This document shows positions 1-9,007 of a stretch of 64,000 nucleotides of DNA, piece by piece (position 1 is the stretch's first letter; each line of letters begins with the position of its first letter). The position numbers were made by a program, and so were the translations under genes. Origin of the DNA: BOG-908 sp963848205 (GTDB lineage Bacteria; Pseudomonadota; Alphaproteobacteria; Acetobacterales; Acetobacteraceae); contig CAWKCV010000003.1 of the NCBI GenBank assembly GCA_963848205.1, positions 1,364,001-1,428,000 on the forward strand. The letters are read 5' to 3'. The notes beneath the pieces were generated by a model. That model was not told where the DNA came from. It did not search any database and was given only the letters and a program-made list of their open reading frames with translations.

Positions 1-3000
1 CTCACCGTCGCAGGCTGGGCCGCCGGGCGCCACGGCATCTCCGACGTCAGCGTCTATTGCGACGAGCTGATGCTCGGCCACGCCCATCTCGGCATGCGCC
101 GCGAGGATATCGGCGCCGCCTTCCCCGAGTATAAAGGCTCGCTGCTCGCCGGCTACGCGCTGGTGCTGCCGCCCGGCACGCTCCCCGAAGGCCAGCACAC
201 CATCCGCGTGCTGGCGACCGGCACTACCGAGGAGGGTGCGGACCCCGCCACCGAGCCTCCCGTCTTCGAACGCCGTTTCACCATCAGGATCGAACGTTAC
301 GACGCGCTGCCGCCCGAAGGCAGCGTGCGCTTCGGCGTGCCCCCCGCCGAGGCCGCCCTGGGGATCGGCCTGCTCGAACGTGCCGCGTGGCAGCCAGAGT
401 TCCGCATCGTCATCTCGGCCCCGCCCGCCACACCGTTCGACGCGGCCGCACTCGACGCCACCCTGGCCAGCCTGTCCGGCCAGGTCTGGCGCCGCTGGTC
501 CGCCACCGTACACCTGCCCGATGCGGAAAGCGCCCGCTTGGCCGCCGCAAGCCCGCATGTCGCGGACCCGTCCGGCCGCGTGCAGATCGCGCCGGTCCCC
601 GGCACGCGCCGGCCGGCCAAAGCCACGCAAGCCGCCAGGCCCAAATCTGCCAAATCCGCCAAGGACCAGCCGGTCCTGCTGATGAAGCTGTCCCCTGGCG
701 ATCGGCTGGGCGCCGACGCATTGCTCGAACTGGCGCTGGAATCAGCCGCCAACCGTCAGGCGCGCTTCATCTATGCCGACGAGTTGCGGCACGACCCGGC
801 CCAGTCCCGCCGCCAGCCCTTCTTCAAGCCGGATTTCTCGCCCGACCTCCTGCTCGGCATGAACTATATCGGCCGTCCCTGGGCCGCCACCGCCTCGCTC
901 GCCGCCGAAGCCGGCCTCACCGCCACTTCCCTCGCCCTGTCGTCGGACTACGACGCGGTGCTGCGCCTCACCGAAGCCGCCCGCGCCGCCTCGCCCGACG
1001 CCATCGCCCACATCCCCCGGGTGCTCGCCGACCGCGGCCCATCGGCGGACGCCCCAGAAGCCGAACTCGCCGCCATCCAGGCCGCCATGGCACGCCGGGA
1101 GCTGCCCGCGCGCATCGAGCCGGGCCTGGTGCCAGGAACCTGGCGCGTCCGCCAGCCCGCCTCGAGCCGCACGCCCGGCACCGCCCGCCGCCCGCGCGGC
1201 GCCATCGCCGGCCGCATCTCCATCATCATCCCCACCTGCGCCGCCGGCGGCCTCATCCGCACCGCCATCAAGACCATCCGCGCCAACAGCGCCCCCGCCC
1301 TCAAGGGCGGCCGCGAGGTCGAGATCGTGGTGCTCGACAATACGTCCGTTCGCGACACCCGCACCCGCACCTGGCTGCGCAAATCGGCGGACGTCGTCGT
1401 GGACATGCCCGGCGCCTTCAACTGGTCGCGCTTCAACAATGTCGGCGCCCGCGCCGCCACCGGCGAATACCTGCTGTTCCTCAACGACGACATCGAAATC
1501 CGCCAGCCCGACTGGCTCGACGCCATGCTCGACTATGCGAGCCGGCCGGACGTGGGCGTCGTCGGCGTCCGCCTGCTCTACCCCGACGGCAAGGTCCAGC
1601 ATGGCGGCCAGTATCTGGCCGACAACCACGCCCGCCACGCCTTCCGTTTCGCCGAGAACACCTCCCCCGGCCCGTTCGGCCTGGCCACCGTCGCGCGCGA
1701 AGTCATCTCCGTCACCGGCGCCTGCCAGATGATGCGCGCGCGCACCTTCCGCACCCTCGGCGGGTTCGAGGAAGCCCACAGCGTCGTCAACAACGACCTC
1801 GATCTCTGCCTCCGCTCCTGGCAGGCGGGCCTCTCCGTCATCTACACGCCCCACGTCACCCTCACCCACCACGAACTCGCCAGCCGCGCTGCCCTGCAGG
1901 ACAGCTACGACGAGGCCCGCTTCCTCGGCGCCTGGCGCAGCCGCTTTCTCCGCGGCGATCCCTTCCGCAGCCCCCGTCTCGCCCTCGAAGCCGACCATTT
2001 CGGCGCCGACCCCGAACCCGCCATCCTGCTGCACGCCGGCCGCCGTGGCCCGCCGGCCGACGCCGTGCGCCGCATCCTCGCCGTCAAGCTCGACCATATC
2101 GGCGACTTCCTCACCGCCCTGCCCGCCATCCGCAGCCTGCGCCGCCGTTTCCCCTCTGCCCGTATCGACCTGCTGGCACCCGCCGCCACCGCCGAACTCG
2201 CCCGCGGGGAGCCCAGCCTCGCCGACATCCACGTGTTCGATTTCTTCCACGCCCGCTCCGGCGACGGCCAGAAAGGCATCGGGGAGACCGAACTCCAGGC
2301 GCTCGCCACACGCCTGGCGCCGGCGCATTACGACATCGCCATCGACCTGCGCATGCAGCCCGAAACCCGCGCCGTCCTGCCCTATACCGGCGCCACGTTC
2401 CTCGCCGGCTACGATGCCGACAACCGCTTCCCGTTCCTCGACGTCGCCCTCGCCTGGGAAGGCGACGCCCGCCTTGTCCTCAAGCGCGCCCACGTCTCCG
2501 AACGCCTGGTCCAGCTCGTCTCGGCCACCGAGGATGCCTGCCGCAGCGAAGCCGCCCCGCCCGACGCGACACCCCTCGCACCCGCCGACGTGCCCGCCTT
2601 GGCCGCCCTGCCCGCCGCTTTCCTCACCCGCCCCCTGGTCTGCATCCATCCCGGCGTCGGCAATCCGGTGCGCCAATGGCCGGCCGCCAACTACGCCGCC
2701 CTCATCGGCCTGCTCGCCGAAGACGGCATGCACGTGGTGCTCATCGGCGGCCCGGACGAAGCCGCCATCGCCGAGGACGTGTTGCGCCGCGTGCCCGTGC
2801 CCGGCACCGCCGAATCCCTGGTCGGCCGCGTCCGCCTCGGCGACCTCGCCGCTGTCATGCGCGCCTGCAAGCTGTTCGTCGGCAATAACAGCGGCCCCAA
2901 GCACCTCGCCGCCTCGCTCGGCCTGCCCACGATCGGCATCCATTCCGGCGTGGTGGACGCCACCGAATGGGCTCCCCTGGGCACCAAGGCCGCCGCCATC

Positions 3001-3126
3001 CGCCGCCAGATGATCTGCGGTCCCTGCTACCTGGAGTTCGCTTCCGATTGCCCGCGCGACCTGGCCTGCCTGACCGGCCTGCGCCCGCGCGACGTGCTGG
3101 CGGCCTGCCGCCGGCTCCTGATCTAG
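1..3126 (+). CDS. Glycosyltransferase, GT2-GT9 fusion, 5' end outside window
   Basis: The reading frame is open from base 1, so the gene begins upstream of the window; 1041 codons are visible. The first visible residues (AGWAAGRHGISDV) look like the GW-containing beta-sandwich module also present in the next gene. A GT-A family 2 domain spans about nt 1213-1900: it starts with SIIIPT, carries a DxD-like metal site (LNDDIEI, nt 1477-1497) and a RTLGGFEE acceptor-side motif. A family 9 (heptosyltransferase-like, GT-B) domain follows at about nt 2065-3100, with AVKLDHIGDFLTALPAIRSL and the sugar-nucleotide site FVGNNSGPKHLAASLG. The two catalytic domains in one chain suggest that it adds two successive sugars to a surface glycan or LPS core; sugar and acceptor cannot be told from sequence. 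It is followed by further polysaccharide genes on the same strand. Confidence 0.85.
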   Translation, partial: LTVAGWAAGRHGISDVSVYCDELMLGHAHLGMRREDIGAAFPEYKGSLLAGYALVLPPGTLPEGQHTIRVLATGTTEEGADPATEPPVFERRFTIRIERYDALPPEGSVRFGVPPAEAALGIGLLERAAWQPEFRIVISAPPATPFDAAALDATLASLSGQVWRRWSATVHLPDAESARLAAASPHVADPSGRVQIAPVPGTRRPAKATQAARPKSAKSAKDQPVLLMKLSPGDRLGADALLELALESAANRQARFIYADELRHDPAQSRRQPFFKPDFSPDLLLGMNYIGRPWAATASLAAEAGLTATSLALSSDYDAVLRLTEAARAASPDAIAHIPRVLADRGPSADAPEAELAAIQAAMARRELPARIEPGLVPGTWRVRQPASSRTPGTARRPRGAIAGRISIIIPTCAAGGLIRTAIKTIRANSAPALKGGREVEIVVLDNTSVRDTRTRTWLRKSADVVVDMPGAFNWSRFNNVGARAATGEYLLFLNDDIEIRQPDWLDAMLDYASRPDVGVVGVRLLYPDGKVQHGGQYLADNHARHAFRFAENTSPGPFGLATVAREVISVTGACQMMRARTFRTLGGFEEAHSVVNNDLDLCLRSWQAGLSVIYTPHVTLTHHELASRAALQDSYDEARFLGAWRSRFLRGDPFRSPRLALEADHFGADPEPAILLHAGRRGPPADAVRRILAVKLDHIGDFLTALPAIRSLRRRFPSARIDLLAPAATAELARGEPSLADIHVFDFFHARSGDGQKGIGETELQALATRLAPAHYDIAIDLRMQPETRAVLPYTGATFLAGYDADNRFPFLDVALAWEGDARLVLKRAHVSERLVQLVSATEDACRSEAAPPDATPLAPADVPALAALPAAFLTRPLVCIHPGVGNPVRQWPAANYAALIGLLAEDGMHVVLIGGPDEAAIAEDVLRRVPVPGTAESLVGRVRLGDLAAVMRACKLFVGNNSGPKHLAASLGLPTIGIHSGVVDATEWAPLGTKAAAIRRQMICGPCYLEFASDCPRDLACLTGLRPRDVLAACRRLLI

Positions 3127-3141
3127 TGTCGTCCGCCGATC

Positions 3142-3205
3142 GTGAGCATCGCGACAGCGGAACAAAAGTCCTTTGCTTCTTTTCTCCAGAAAAGAAGACG
3201 CTTCC
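3142..3205 (-). repeat. REPIN-like repeat, singlet with half core
   Basis: A stem-loop copy of the dispersed family (variant B: CTTCTTTTCTGGAGAAAAGAAG on the minus strand) at 3161-3205, preceded by a half core GTGAGCATCGCGACAGCG that matches the right half of the full core at 34183-34221. The GGAAG outer end points at the following gene. Confidence 0.85.
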
Positions 3206-3359
3206 CTAAAAGTCCGAATTCCCAACCCTATTGCACTGCGAAAAGCCCTGGCCAACCCACCGATGCAGGTGTACCTTTCCACACGGTCTGCCAACCATTT
3301 CGGCTGCATAATCCGAATGCGCGCTGCCAGCCAGGAACGCGCGGCAGCCCTAGAAGCAG

Positions 3360-5480
3360 GTGGAGAGCGTCGTGTCCCCAATCCCGGTCAGCACGGAACT
3401 GAATTCCCGGAACGGCGCCACCCATAGCGGCTTCGTCGACCTCATCGACAGCCGCCAGGGCGTGCGCGGCTGGGCCGTCAATCTCTTGGAGCCGATGGAG
3501 GCCGTGCGCCTGACCCTCTGCGTGGGCGACCAGATCGTCGCCGAAACCCTCGCTGAAGCACAGCGCGACGACATCTCCGCCAAGCTCGGCCGCCCCGCCC
3601 GCGCCGGCTTCAAGTTCGACCCGGAAGTCATGCTCACTCTGTCCGATTTCATGGACGATCCGGACGACGTCATTTCGGTTCGTGTCGCCGACAGCGTGTT
3701 CTACCTGCCCTCCGCCGAACGCCCGCCCACCATCGGCGACATGATCGCCCGCCTGCGCGCGGACGCGGCACCCGAGCAGCGCAGCACCACCGCCGATTTC
3801 GAATATCTGCTCGACGAGCTGCGTGCGGCGGCCGACCCGCTGACCGAGGAGGCGCTCCGCCCGCTGCCGGAGAACCTCCAGGGCTACATCGAAACCGTCG
3901 CCGTCGATACCTCCGGCCAGGTCTGGTTCATGGGCTGGATGAAGCGCGGCCACGTGCAGGAATTCAGCGCCGTCCTGGTCGAACGCCGTAAGTTCCCCGC
4001 CGCCGTCGCCGTCATCAGCTACGCGCGCGACGACCTGCCGGCCGACAGTTGCGGCATCGTCGGCCTCATCTCCTCCTCGTGGCGTCCCACCTCGGCCACC
4101 GCCGAGCTGCATGTCTTCTTCGGCAATATCGGCCGCTTCCACCTGCGCTCGCACTCGCCGCTGCGCATCGTCACCTCCAGCGAACTGGTCGCCGAATACG
4201 AAGGCGTGCGCGACCGCTGTTTCGGCGAGGGCCGCACCATCGCGCTGCAGCGCATGCTCACCGCGCTGGAAAACTGGCTGCCCACGCGCACGGCCGCGCA
4301 ATGGTTCGCCACCGAATGCTCCATCGACCGCATCCTGCTCGTGCCCGGCCTAGGCTGCCTGGTCGAAGGCTGGGTGATGAGCCCGATGAAGCGCATCGAA
4401 GGCCTGCGCCTGCGGGTGGGCGCCTCCATCATGTCGGCGGACCCGGAAAGCCTCTACTGGAAGCCGCGCCCCGACCTGCTGTCCGCCTTCCCCGGAGCCG
4501 AGCGCATGATCAGCCGCGCCGGCTTCGTCGGCCTCTTCGCGGGCGACGCCGAACCCGAAGACTTCGCCGACCCGGTGCTCAAAGTCGTCTTCCAGGGCGG
4601 CAGCTCGGCCAACTGGAGCATTGCGCCGGCCACGTTCCGCCGGCTCGGCCACTCGGCTTCGGTCGACGACGCGCTGCTGTTCTTCCCGGCCCTGCAGGAC
4701 GAGGCGTTCTTCCCGCGCTTCGCCGAAGCCGCCATCCGCGCCGAGCGCAGTGCAATGAACGCGCCCGTGGTGCTGGCCAGCGCACGCAGCCGGCGCGCCA
4801 TGGTGTTCGTCCTGCCGGAAGACCGCTGCGACCTGTTCCTGCTGTTCGAGGAGCTGGCCAGCCAGTGCCGCGCGGGTGCCGGAATCGAGGCGGTCGCCTT
4901 CATCGCCGCCTCCAAGTCCAACCGGTCGGACGCGCTGTGGCTGTTCCGCGAATTCCAGGCGAGCCAGGGTGCGGCGCAGAACATCGCCTGCAGCCTGCTC
5001 GTCATCGACGACGCGTCCCACGCCTTCCCGCTCCTGCCAGACATCCTGCGCGAGATCGGCGCGAACCGCTTCTTCTTCTGCGGCCCGGGCATCTTCCTCA
5101 CGCAATCAGGCTGGGCACGCGCCCGGCAGGCGCTGGCCGCCGGCTCCACCGACCTTGCCTTCTTCGGCCAGGAAACCGACGATCTCGAAGCGCGCGACCA
5201 GGCGAGCTTCATCAGTGCGCGCTGCTTCGCATGGTCCACCGGCCATCTCGCCCGCTGGGCCCTCAGTGCGCCCGCCTTCATGGGCGGCTTCTACAAGGAA
5301 AACGGTCTGCTTCTCTCCAAATCTGCACAGATCGTTCACCATAATGCTGCCACATGCACCCGTACAATTCTCTCCACGCGCGTGCAGGAAGCAGTGAATG
5401 CGACGGTTTATGCCTTGAACGGACAACACAACCAGCACGGCCGCTTGCAGGCCCGCTCGCCCGGGTCCAGGGCTGCCTGA
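3360..5480 (+). CDS. Large protein with repeated GW-motif modules, surface-polysaccharide locus
   Basis: A 706-residue protein with no signal peptide or membrane segment. I do not recognise a characterised family. Three stretches resemble one another and the start of the previous gene: residues about 20-90 (GVRGWAVNLLEPMEAVRL), about 178-240 (GQVWFMGWMKRGHVQEFSAV) and about 325-400 (GCLVEGWVMSPMKRIEGLRL, ending in ISRAGFVGLFAG). Each has a Gly-Trp turn, a hydrophobic strand with a Gly, then an R-D or R-P-D followed by a GF/GL strand, suggesting a repeated beta-sandwich carbohydrate-associated module. The C-terminal 270 residues have alternating strands and helices reminiscent of a glycosyltransferase-like Rossmann fold, but no catalytic motif is evident. 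The stop overlaps the next start by one base (TGATG), implying translational coupling to the GT4 enzyme. A GTG at 3372 is an alternative start. Confidence 0.7.
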   Translation: MESVVSPIPVSTELNSRNGATHSGFVDLIDSRQGVRGWAVNLLEPMEAVRLTLCVGDQIVAETLAEAQRDDISAKLGRPARAGFKFDPEVMLTLSDFMDDPDDVISVRVADSVFYLPSAERPPTIGDMIARLRADAAPEQRSTTADFEYLLDELRAAADPLTEEALRPLPENLQGYIETVAVDTSGQVWFMGWMKRGHVQEFSAVLVERRKFPAAVAVISYARDDLPADSCGIVGLISSSWRPTSATAELHVFFGNIGRFHLRSHSPLRIVTSSELVAEYEGVRDRCFGEGRTIALQRMLTALENWLPTRTAAQWFATECSIDRILLVPGLGCLVEGWVMSPMKRIEGLRLRVGASIMSADPESLYWKPRPDLLSAFPGAERMISRAGFVGLFAGDAEPEDFADPVLKVVFQGGSSANWSIAPATFRRLGHSASVDDALLFFPALQDEAFFPRFAEAAIRAERSAMNAPVVLASARSRRAMVFVLPEDRCDLFLLFEELASQCRAGAGIEAVAFIAASKSNRSDALWLFREFQASQGAAQNIACSLLVIDDASHAFPLLPDILREIGANRFFFCGPGIFLTQSGWARARQALAAGSTDLAFFGQETDDLEARDQASFISARCFAWSTGHLARWALSAPAFMGGFYKENGLLLSKSAQIVHHNAATCTRTILSTRVQEAVNATVYALNGQHNQHGRLQARSPGSRAA

Positions 5481-6811
5481 TGCCGGACAGCATGATATCG
5501 CGCCCCACCGGCCCGATTGCCATCGTTGCGCACACACATCCCTCGATCAGCAAGGGCGGCGCGGAGATTGCCGCCTTCGCCCTCTATGAGGGTTTGCGCC
5601 GCATCGGCACGGACGCGATCTTCATCGCCATCTGCCCCGCCGCCGACCGTGGCCGCCTGCTCCTCGGCTCGGACCGGGAATTCGCCATTGTCGTCGAAAA
5701 TACGCGCTACGACCATTTCTACCACCTGTCCTCGTCCGACGTCTGGCGGCAGCTCAAGGCGATCCTCGTCCGCGAAGACGTGCGGCTGATCAACTTCCAC
5801 CATTTCCTCCAGGTCGGCGTGAACGCCCTGCGCGCGCTCGCAGCCGAAACCGCCATCCCCTTCGTGATGACGTTCCACGAGTTCCTGGCCATCTGTAACC
5901 ATCACGGCCAGATGGTCACCCGCCCGGCCAGGCGGCTCTGCACCAACGCCACCCCCTCGTCCTGCGCCACCTGCTTTCCGGAACACACGCGCCAGCAGTT
6001 CGACACACGGCGGCGCCTCCTGCAATCCGCCCTCCTGCCCGCCGCCGGCTTCATCTCGCCCAGCCATTTCCTCGCCGACCGCATGGTGGCGTGGGGCCTG
6101 CCCTCGGAAAAATTCGTCGTCATCGAGAACGGCTTGCGCGCGCTCGACGACTCCGGCGAGCGCGCGCGCCCCAGCACCGCCTCGCCCTCTGCCATGGTCG
6201 AAGGCCGTCCCTGGACATTCGGCTATTTCGGCCAGATCACCCCCTTCAAGGGCGTGGACACGCTGATCGACACGATCGAGCTGCTCGCCAAGCAGCCCGA
6301 CATCGGCCGCAAGGTGCGCATCCGCCTGCACGGCAACCTGATCGGCCAGGAAGCCGCCTTCATCGAACGCTTCAACGCGGTGTTCGCCAAAAACACCTTC
6401 GCCACCTACGCCGGCCCCTACGACAATGCCGACGTGCGCAAGCTCATGTCGGCCTGCGACTACGTGCTCACGCCCAGCACCTGGTGGGAAAACTCGCCCG
6501 TCGTCATCCAGGAAGCCTACGCCGCCGGCCGCCCGGTCATCTGCACCGGTATCGGCGGCATGGCCGAGAAAGTCCCCAACCGCCGCGCCGGCCTGCATTT
6601 CCGCTCCGGCGACGCCACCGACCTCGCCCGCGCGATGTCCGAAGGTGCCGACGAAGTCCTCTACAGCGCTCTCTGCTCCGGCCTGCCGCCCGTCACCGAC
6701 CAGACAGCCATGGCCCGCGACTATCTCGGCGCCTTCAACCGTCTGATCAAATCGCCCGACGCGCCGGAGGTCGCCCGCCCGCCCCGGCGTCGAGCCAAGA
6801 TCTCAGCGTAA
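5480..6811 (+). CDS. Family 4 glycosyltransferase (GT-B fold)
   Basis: A 443-residue cytoplasmic glycosyltransferase. The N-terminal half matches the Glyco_transf_4 acceptor domain: HTHPSISKGGAEIAAFALYE has the Gly-Gly loop typical of the family. The C-terminal half contains FGYFGQITPFKGVDTLID (start of Glycos_transf_1) and TPSTWWENSPVVIQEAYAAG, carrying the E-x7-E type donor motif that contacts the nucleotide sugar. The start ATG overlaps the stop of the preceding gene by one base, so the two are probably co-translated. The frame is open for 42 codons upstream of this ATG, but that stretch lies inside the previous gene and shows no family similarity. The likely role is addition of a hexose to a surface polysaccharide; the sugar is unknown. 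Confidence 0.85.
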   Translation: MPDSMISRPTGPIAIVAHTHPSISKGGAEIAAFALYEGLRRIGTDAIFIAICPAADRGRLLLGSDREFAIVVENTRYDHFYHLSSSDVWRQLKAILVREDVRLINFHHFLQVGVNALRALAAETAIPFVMTFHEFLAICNHHGQMVTRPARRLCTNATPSSCATCFPEHTRQQFDTRRRLLQSALLPAAGFISPSHFLADRMVAWGLPSEKFVVIENGLRALDDSGERARPSTASPSAMVEGRPWTFGYFGQITPFKGVDTLIDTIELLAKQPDIGRKVRIRLHGNLIGQEAAFIERFNAVFAKNTFATYAGPYDNADVRKLMSACDYVLTPSTWWENSPVVIQEAYAAGRPVICTGIGGMAEKVPNRRAGLHFRSGDATDLARAMSEGADEVLYSALCSGLPPVTDQTAMARDYLGAFNRLIKSPDAPEVARPPRRRAKISA

Positions 6812-6940
6812 GGAAGCAAGCAGTCCTTTTTCGAAGAAAAGGACCCAAAAACTTGTGCTTTGGCTGTCGCGAACCTCTGAGCCGGAACAACCCGGAGAAC
6901 AAAAGTTTTTTGGTCCTTTTTTCAAAAAAGGACTGCTTCC
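6811..6940. repeat. REPIN-like inverted pair
   Basis: Two copies of the repeat face each other: 6811-6858 (plus) and 6900-6940 (minus), with a 41-bp core starting CTTTGGCTGTCGCGA. The pair fills the gap between the convergent 3' ends of the GT4 gene and trmB; each GGAAG end faces the gene it adjoins. Confidence 0.9.
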
Positions 6941-6978
6941 TGCGAGCCCGACCGCATGATCTCCATCGTCCGTCTCCC

Positions 6979-7644
6979 TCAATCCGCGTTTCGAACGAAG
7001 CGCCAATATCTAGGTTGCCGGCCGGCGGCGATCGCCTTGGCCTCATAGCGCGTCGGCGGCCACCCCTCTGGCCGTTCGAACACCGGCGGCGCACACGCGA
7101 ACACCGACTGCGCGCCCATCACCTCCTCTACCCAGTCCTGATAGGTCGGATCGTCGGTCGCCACGCGCCACTCCGCCCCCGCCCGCAGCTTCTCACCCAG
7201 CAACGCCACCGTCTCAGGATGCACGAACCGCCGCTTGGCATGCCGCGCCTTCGGCCACGGATCGGGAAACAGCAGGAACAACCGGTCCACGCTGCCGTCC
7301 GGCAAATCGCGCAGCAACATCCGCGCATCCTGCGGCCACACAAGCAGATTGTCCGGCAACGGCGCATCCGCCTCGCCCCCCTCCGGCACCAAAGCGGCCA
7401 GCAGCGAACACAGACCCTGCTCGAACACCTCGCACCCGACGATCAGCGCCTCAGGATGCGCCAACGCCTGCGCCCGCACATGCTCCCCGCCGCCGAACCC
7501 CACCTCAACCCAGAGCGGCCGCCCGTCGGCACCGGCAAAAGCCAGCCGCGGCAACGTCACCTCCAGCAGCTTCGCCTGTCGCGGCCGAAGCGCATGCGTC
7601 CGCTGCCGCCCGTAAAGCCGATCCGGCGGCGGCTTAACCTGCAA
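6979..7644 (-). CDS. trmB: tRNA (guanine-N7-)-methyltransferase
   Basis: 221 residues, the usual length for TrmB. It methylates N7 of G46 in the variable loop of tRNAs using S-adenosylmethionine. The SAM-binding loop is visible as VEVGFGGGEHVRAQ near residue 50, followed by the acidic end of beta-2 (GCEVFEQG). The family signature LFPDPWPKARHAKRR lies near residue 130, and the tRNA-recognition segment TDDPTYQDW is present. It sits 46 bp downstream of metK on the same strand, which makes sense because MetK supplies its SAM, but a repeat element lies between them. The start is the ATG of MQVKPPP just after the repeat. Confidence 0.95.
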   Translation of the reverse strand: MQVKPPPDRLYGRQRTHALRPRQAKLLEVTLPRLAFAGADGRPLWVEVGFGGGEHVRAQALAHPEALIVGCEVFEQGLCSLLAALVPEGGEADAPLPDNLLVWPQDARMLLRDLPDGSVDRLFLLFPDPWPKARHAKRRFVHPETVALLGEKLRAGAEWRVATDDPTYQDWVEEVMGAQSVFACAPPVFERPEGWPPTRYEAKAIAAGRQPRYWRFVRNAD

Positions 7645-7648
7645 GGTG

Positions 7649-7690
7649 CAAAAGTTCTTTGCTTCTTTCTTTCAAGAAAGAAGGCCTGCC
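7649..7690 (-). repeat. REPIN-like repeat, singlet
   Basis: Variant B stem-loop (CTTCTTTCTTGAAAGAAAGAAG on the minus strand) directly after the metK stop and just before the trmB start. Its outer AAGGCC-type end touches the metK stop. It may act as an attenuator between the two genes, but it lacks a clean U-tract. Confidence 0.85.
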
Positions 7691-8872
7691 TTACCTTCCA
7701 AAAGCCGACCGCAACTCGTCAGCCAGATCCGTCCGCTCCCAAGTAAACCGCCCCTCTTCCGGCTCCCGCCCGAAATGCCCGTAAGCGCTCGTTGGCACAT
7801 AGATCGGTGCGTTCAGCTTCAGATGCTCGCGTATCCCGCGCGGCGACAAATTCATCATCTCGCGCAGCACCCGCTCGAGCTTGGCCTCTTCGACATCCTG
7901 CCCCGTGCTGTGCAATTCCACATACACGCTCAACGGATGCGCCACCCCGATCGCATAGCTGATCTGGATCGTGCACCGGTCGGCCAGCCCCGCCGCCACC
8001 ACGTTCTTGGCAAGATACCGCGCCGCGTAAGCAGCACTGCGGTCCACCTTGGTCGGGTCCTTGCCGCTGAACGCACCGCCACCGTGCGGCGCCGCTCCGC
8101 CATACGTGTCCACGATGATCTTGCGCCCGGTGAGCCCGCAATCGCCGTCCGGCCCACCGATCACGAACTTGCCCGTCGGGTTGATATACAGCTCGTCGTC
8201 AGCGCACATCCACCCCTCAGGCAGCGCGCCCGCGATGAGCGGCCTTACCGCGTCCTGGATCGCCTGCTGATCCATCCCCTCCTCATGCTGGGTCGAGAGC
8301 ACCACGCTCGTCGCCCCGCGCGGCTTGCCGTTCACATAGCGCAGCGTCACCTGGCTCTTCGCGTCCGGCAGCAGCCCCGCCACGCTCGTATCGCCCGCAC
8401 GGCGGCGCTCATTGATCGTGCGCAAAATCAAATGCGCATAATGGATCGGCGCCGGCATCAGGCTCGGCGTCTCGTTCGTCGCGTAGCCGAACATGATACC
8501 CTGGTCGCCGGCGCCCTCGTCCTTGTTGCCGGCGCTGTCCACACCCTGCGCGATGTCGCTGGACTGCGCATGCAGGTGGCACTCCACATGCGCATGCCGC
8601 CAGGAGAACCCCTCCTGATCATAGCCGATATCGCGCACCGCCTCGCGCGCCAGATGCATCAGCATCTCCGGCGTCACACTTGCCGGCCCGCGCGTCTCGC
8701 CGGCCAGGATGATCCGGTTCGTCGTCACCATCGTCTCGCACGCGACGCGCGCCAGCGGATCGGCCGCCAGGAACGCATCGAGCACCGTATCGCTGATCCG
8801 GTCGGCAACCTTGTCCGGATGCCCTTCGGCGACCGATTCGGACGTGAACAGGAAATCACCGGTATCGCGCAT
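7691..8872 (-). CDS. metK: S-adenosylmethionine synthase
   Basis: 393 residues. The enzyme condenses methionine and ATP into SAM, with tripolyphosphate cleaved in the same active site. Family signatures are complete: FTSESVAEGHPDKVADRISD at the N terminus (the His and Asp that bind phosphate and Mg), GAGDQGIMFGYA (signature 1) and GGGAFSGKDPTKVDRSAAY (signature 2, phosphate-binding loop). The ATG at 8872 starts MRDTGDFLFTSES, the normal N terminus; the frame stays open upstream but that part has no family match. A hairpin-rich leader lies immediately upstream. It is followed by a repeat and trmB. Confidence 0.97.
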   Translation of the reverse strand: MRDTGDFLFTSESVAEGHPDKVADRISDTVLDAFLAADPLARVACETMVTTNRIILAGETRGPASVTPEMLMHLAREAVRDIGYDQEGFSWRHAHVECHLHAQSSDIAQGVDSAGNKDEGAGDQGIMFGYATNETPSLMPAPIHYAHLILRTINERRRAGDTSVAGLLPDAKSQVTLRYVNGKPRGATSVVLSTQHEEGMDQQAIQDAVRPLIAGALPEGWMCADDELYINPTGKFVIGGPDGDCGLTGRKIIVDTYGGAAPHGGGAFSGKDPTKVDRSAAYAARYLAKNVVAAGLADRCTIQISYAIGVAHPLSVYVELHSTGQDVEEAKLERVLREMMNLSPRGIREHLKLNAPIYVPTSAYGHFGREPEEGRFTWERTDLADELRSAFGR

Positions 8873-9007
8873 TCTATATATGACCCGCAGGCTAAATAAG
8901 CCCGGCTCAATGGCGGAAACGCCCAGGGGGGTCAAGCACGCGGCGGCTTGTATCCAGCCGTCCGATCGGGCCTTTACTGCGCCATCGGCAGCATCCAAAG
9001 GGCGAAC

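Noticed and set aside
742..3381. 879-codon minus-strand frame opposite the first glycosyltransferase
   Set aside because: Gly/Ala/Val/Glu-rich shadow of the sense gene with no domain; third-position bias follows the plus strand.
8873..8935. Confident SAM-II or SAM/SAH riboswitch call before metK
   Set aside because: Hairpins exist but I could not match the known consensus; reported only as an observation.
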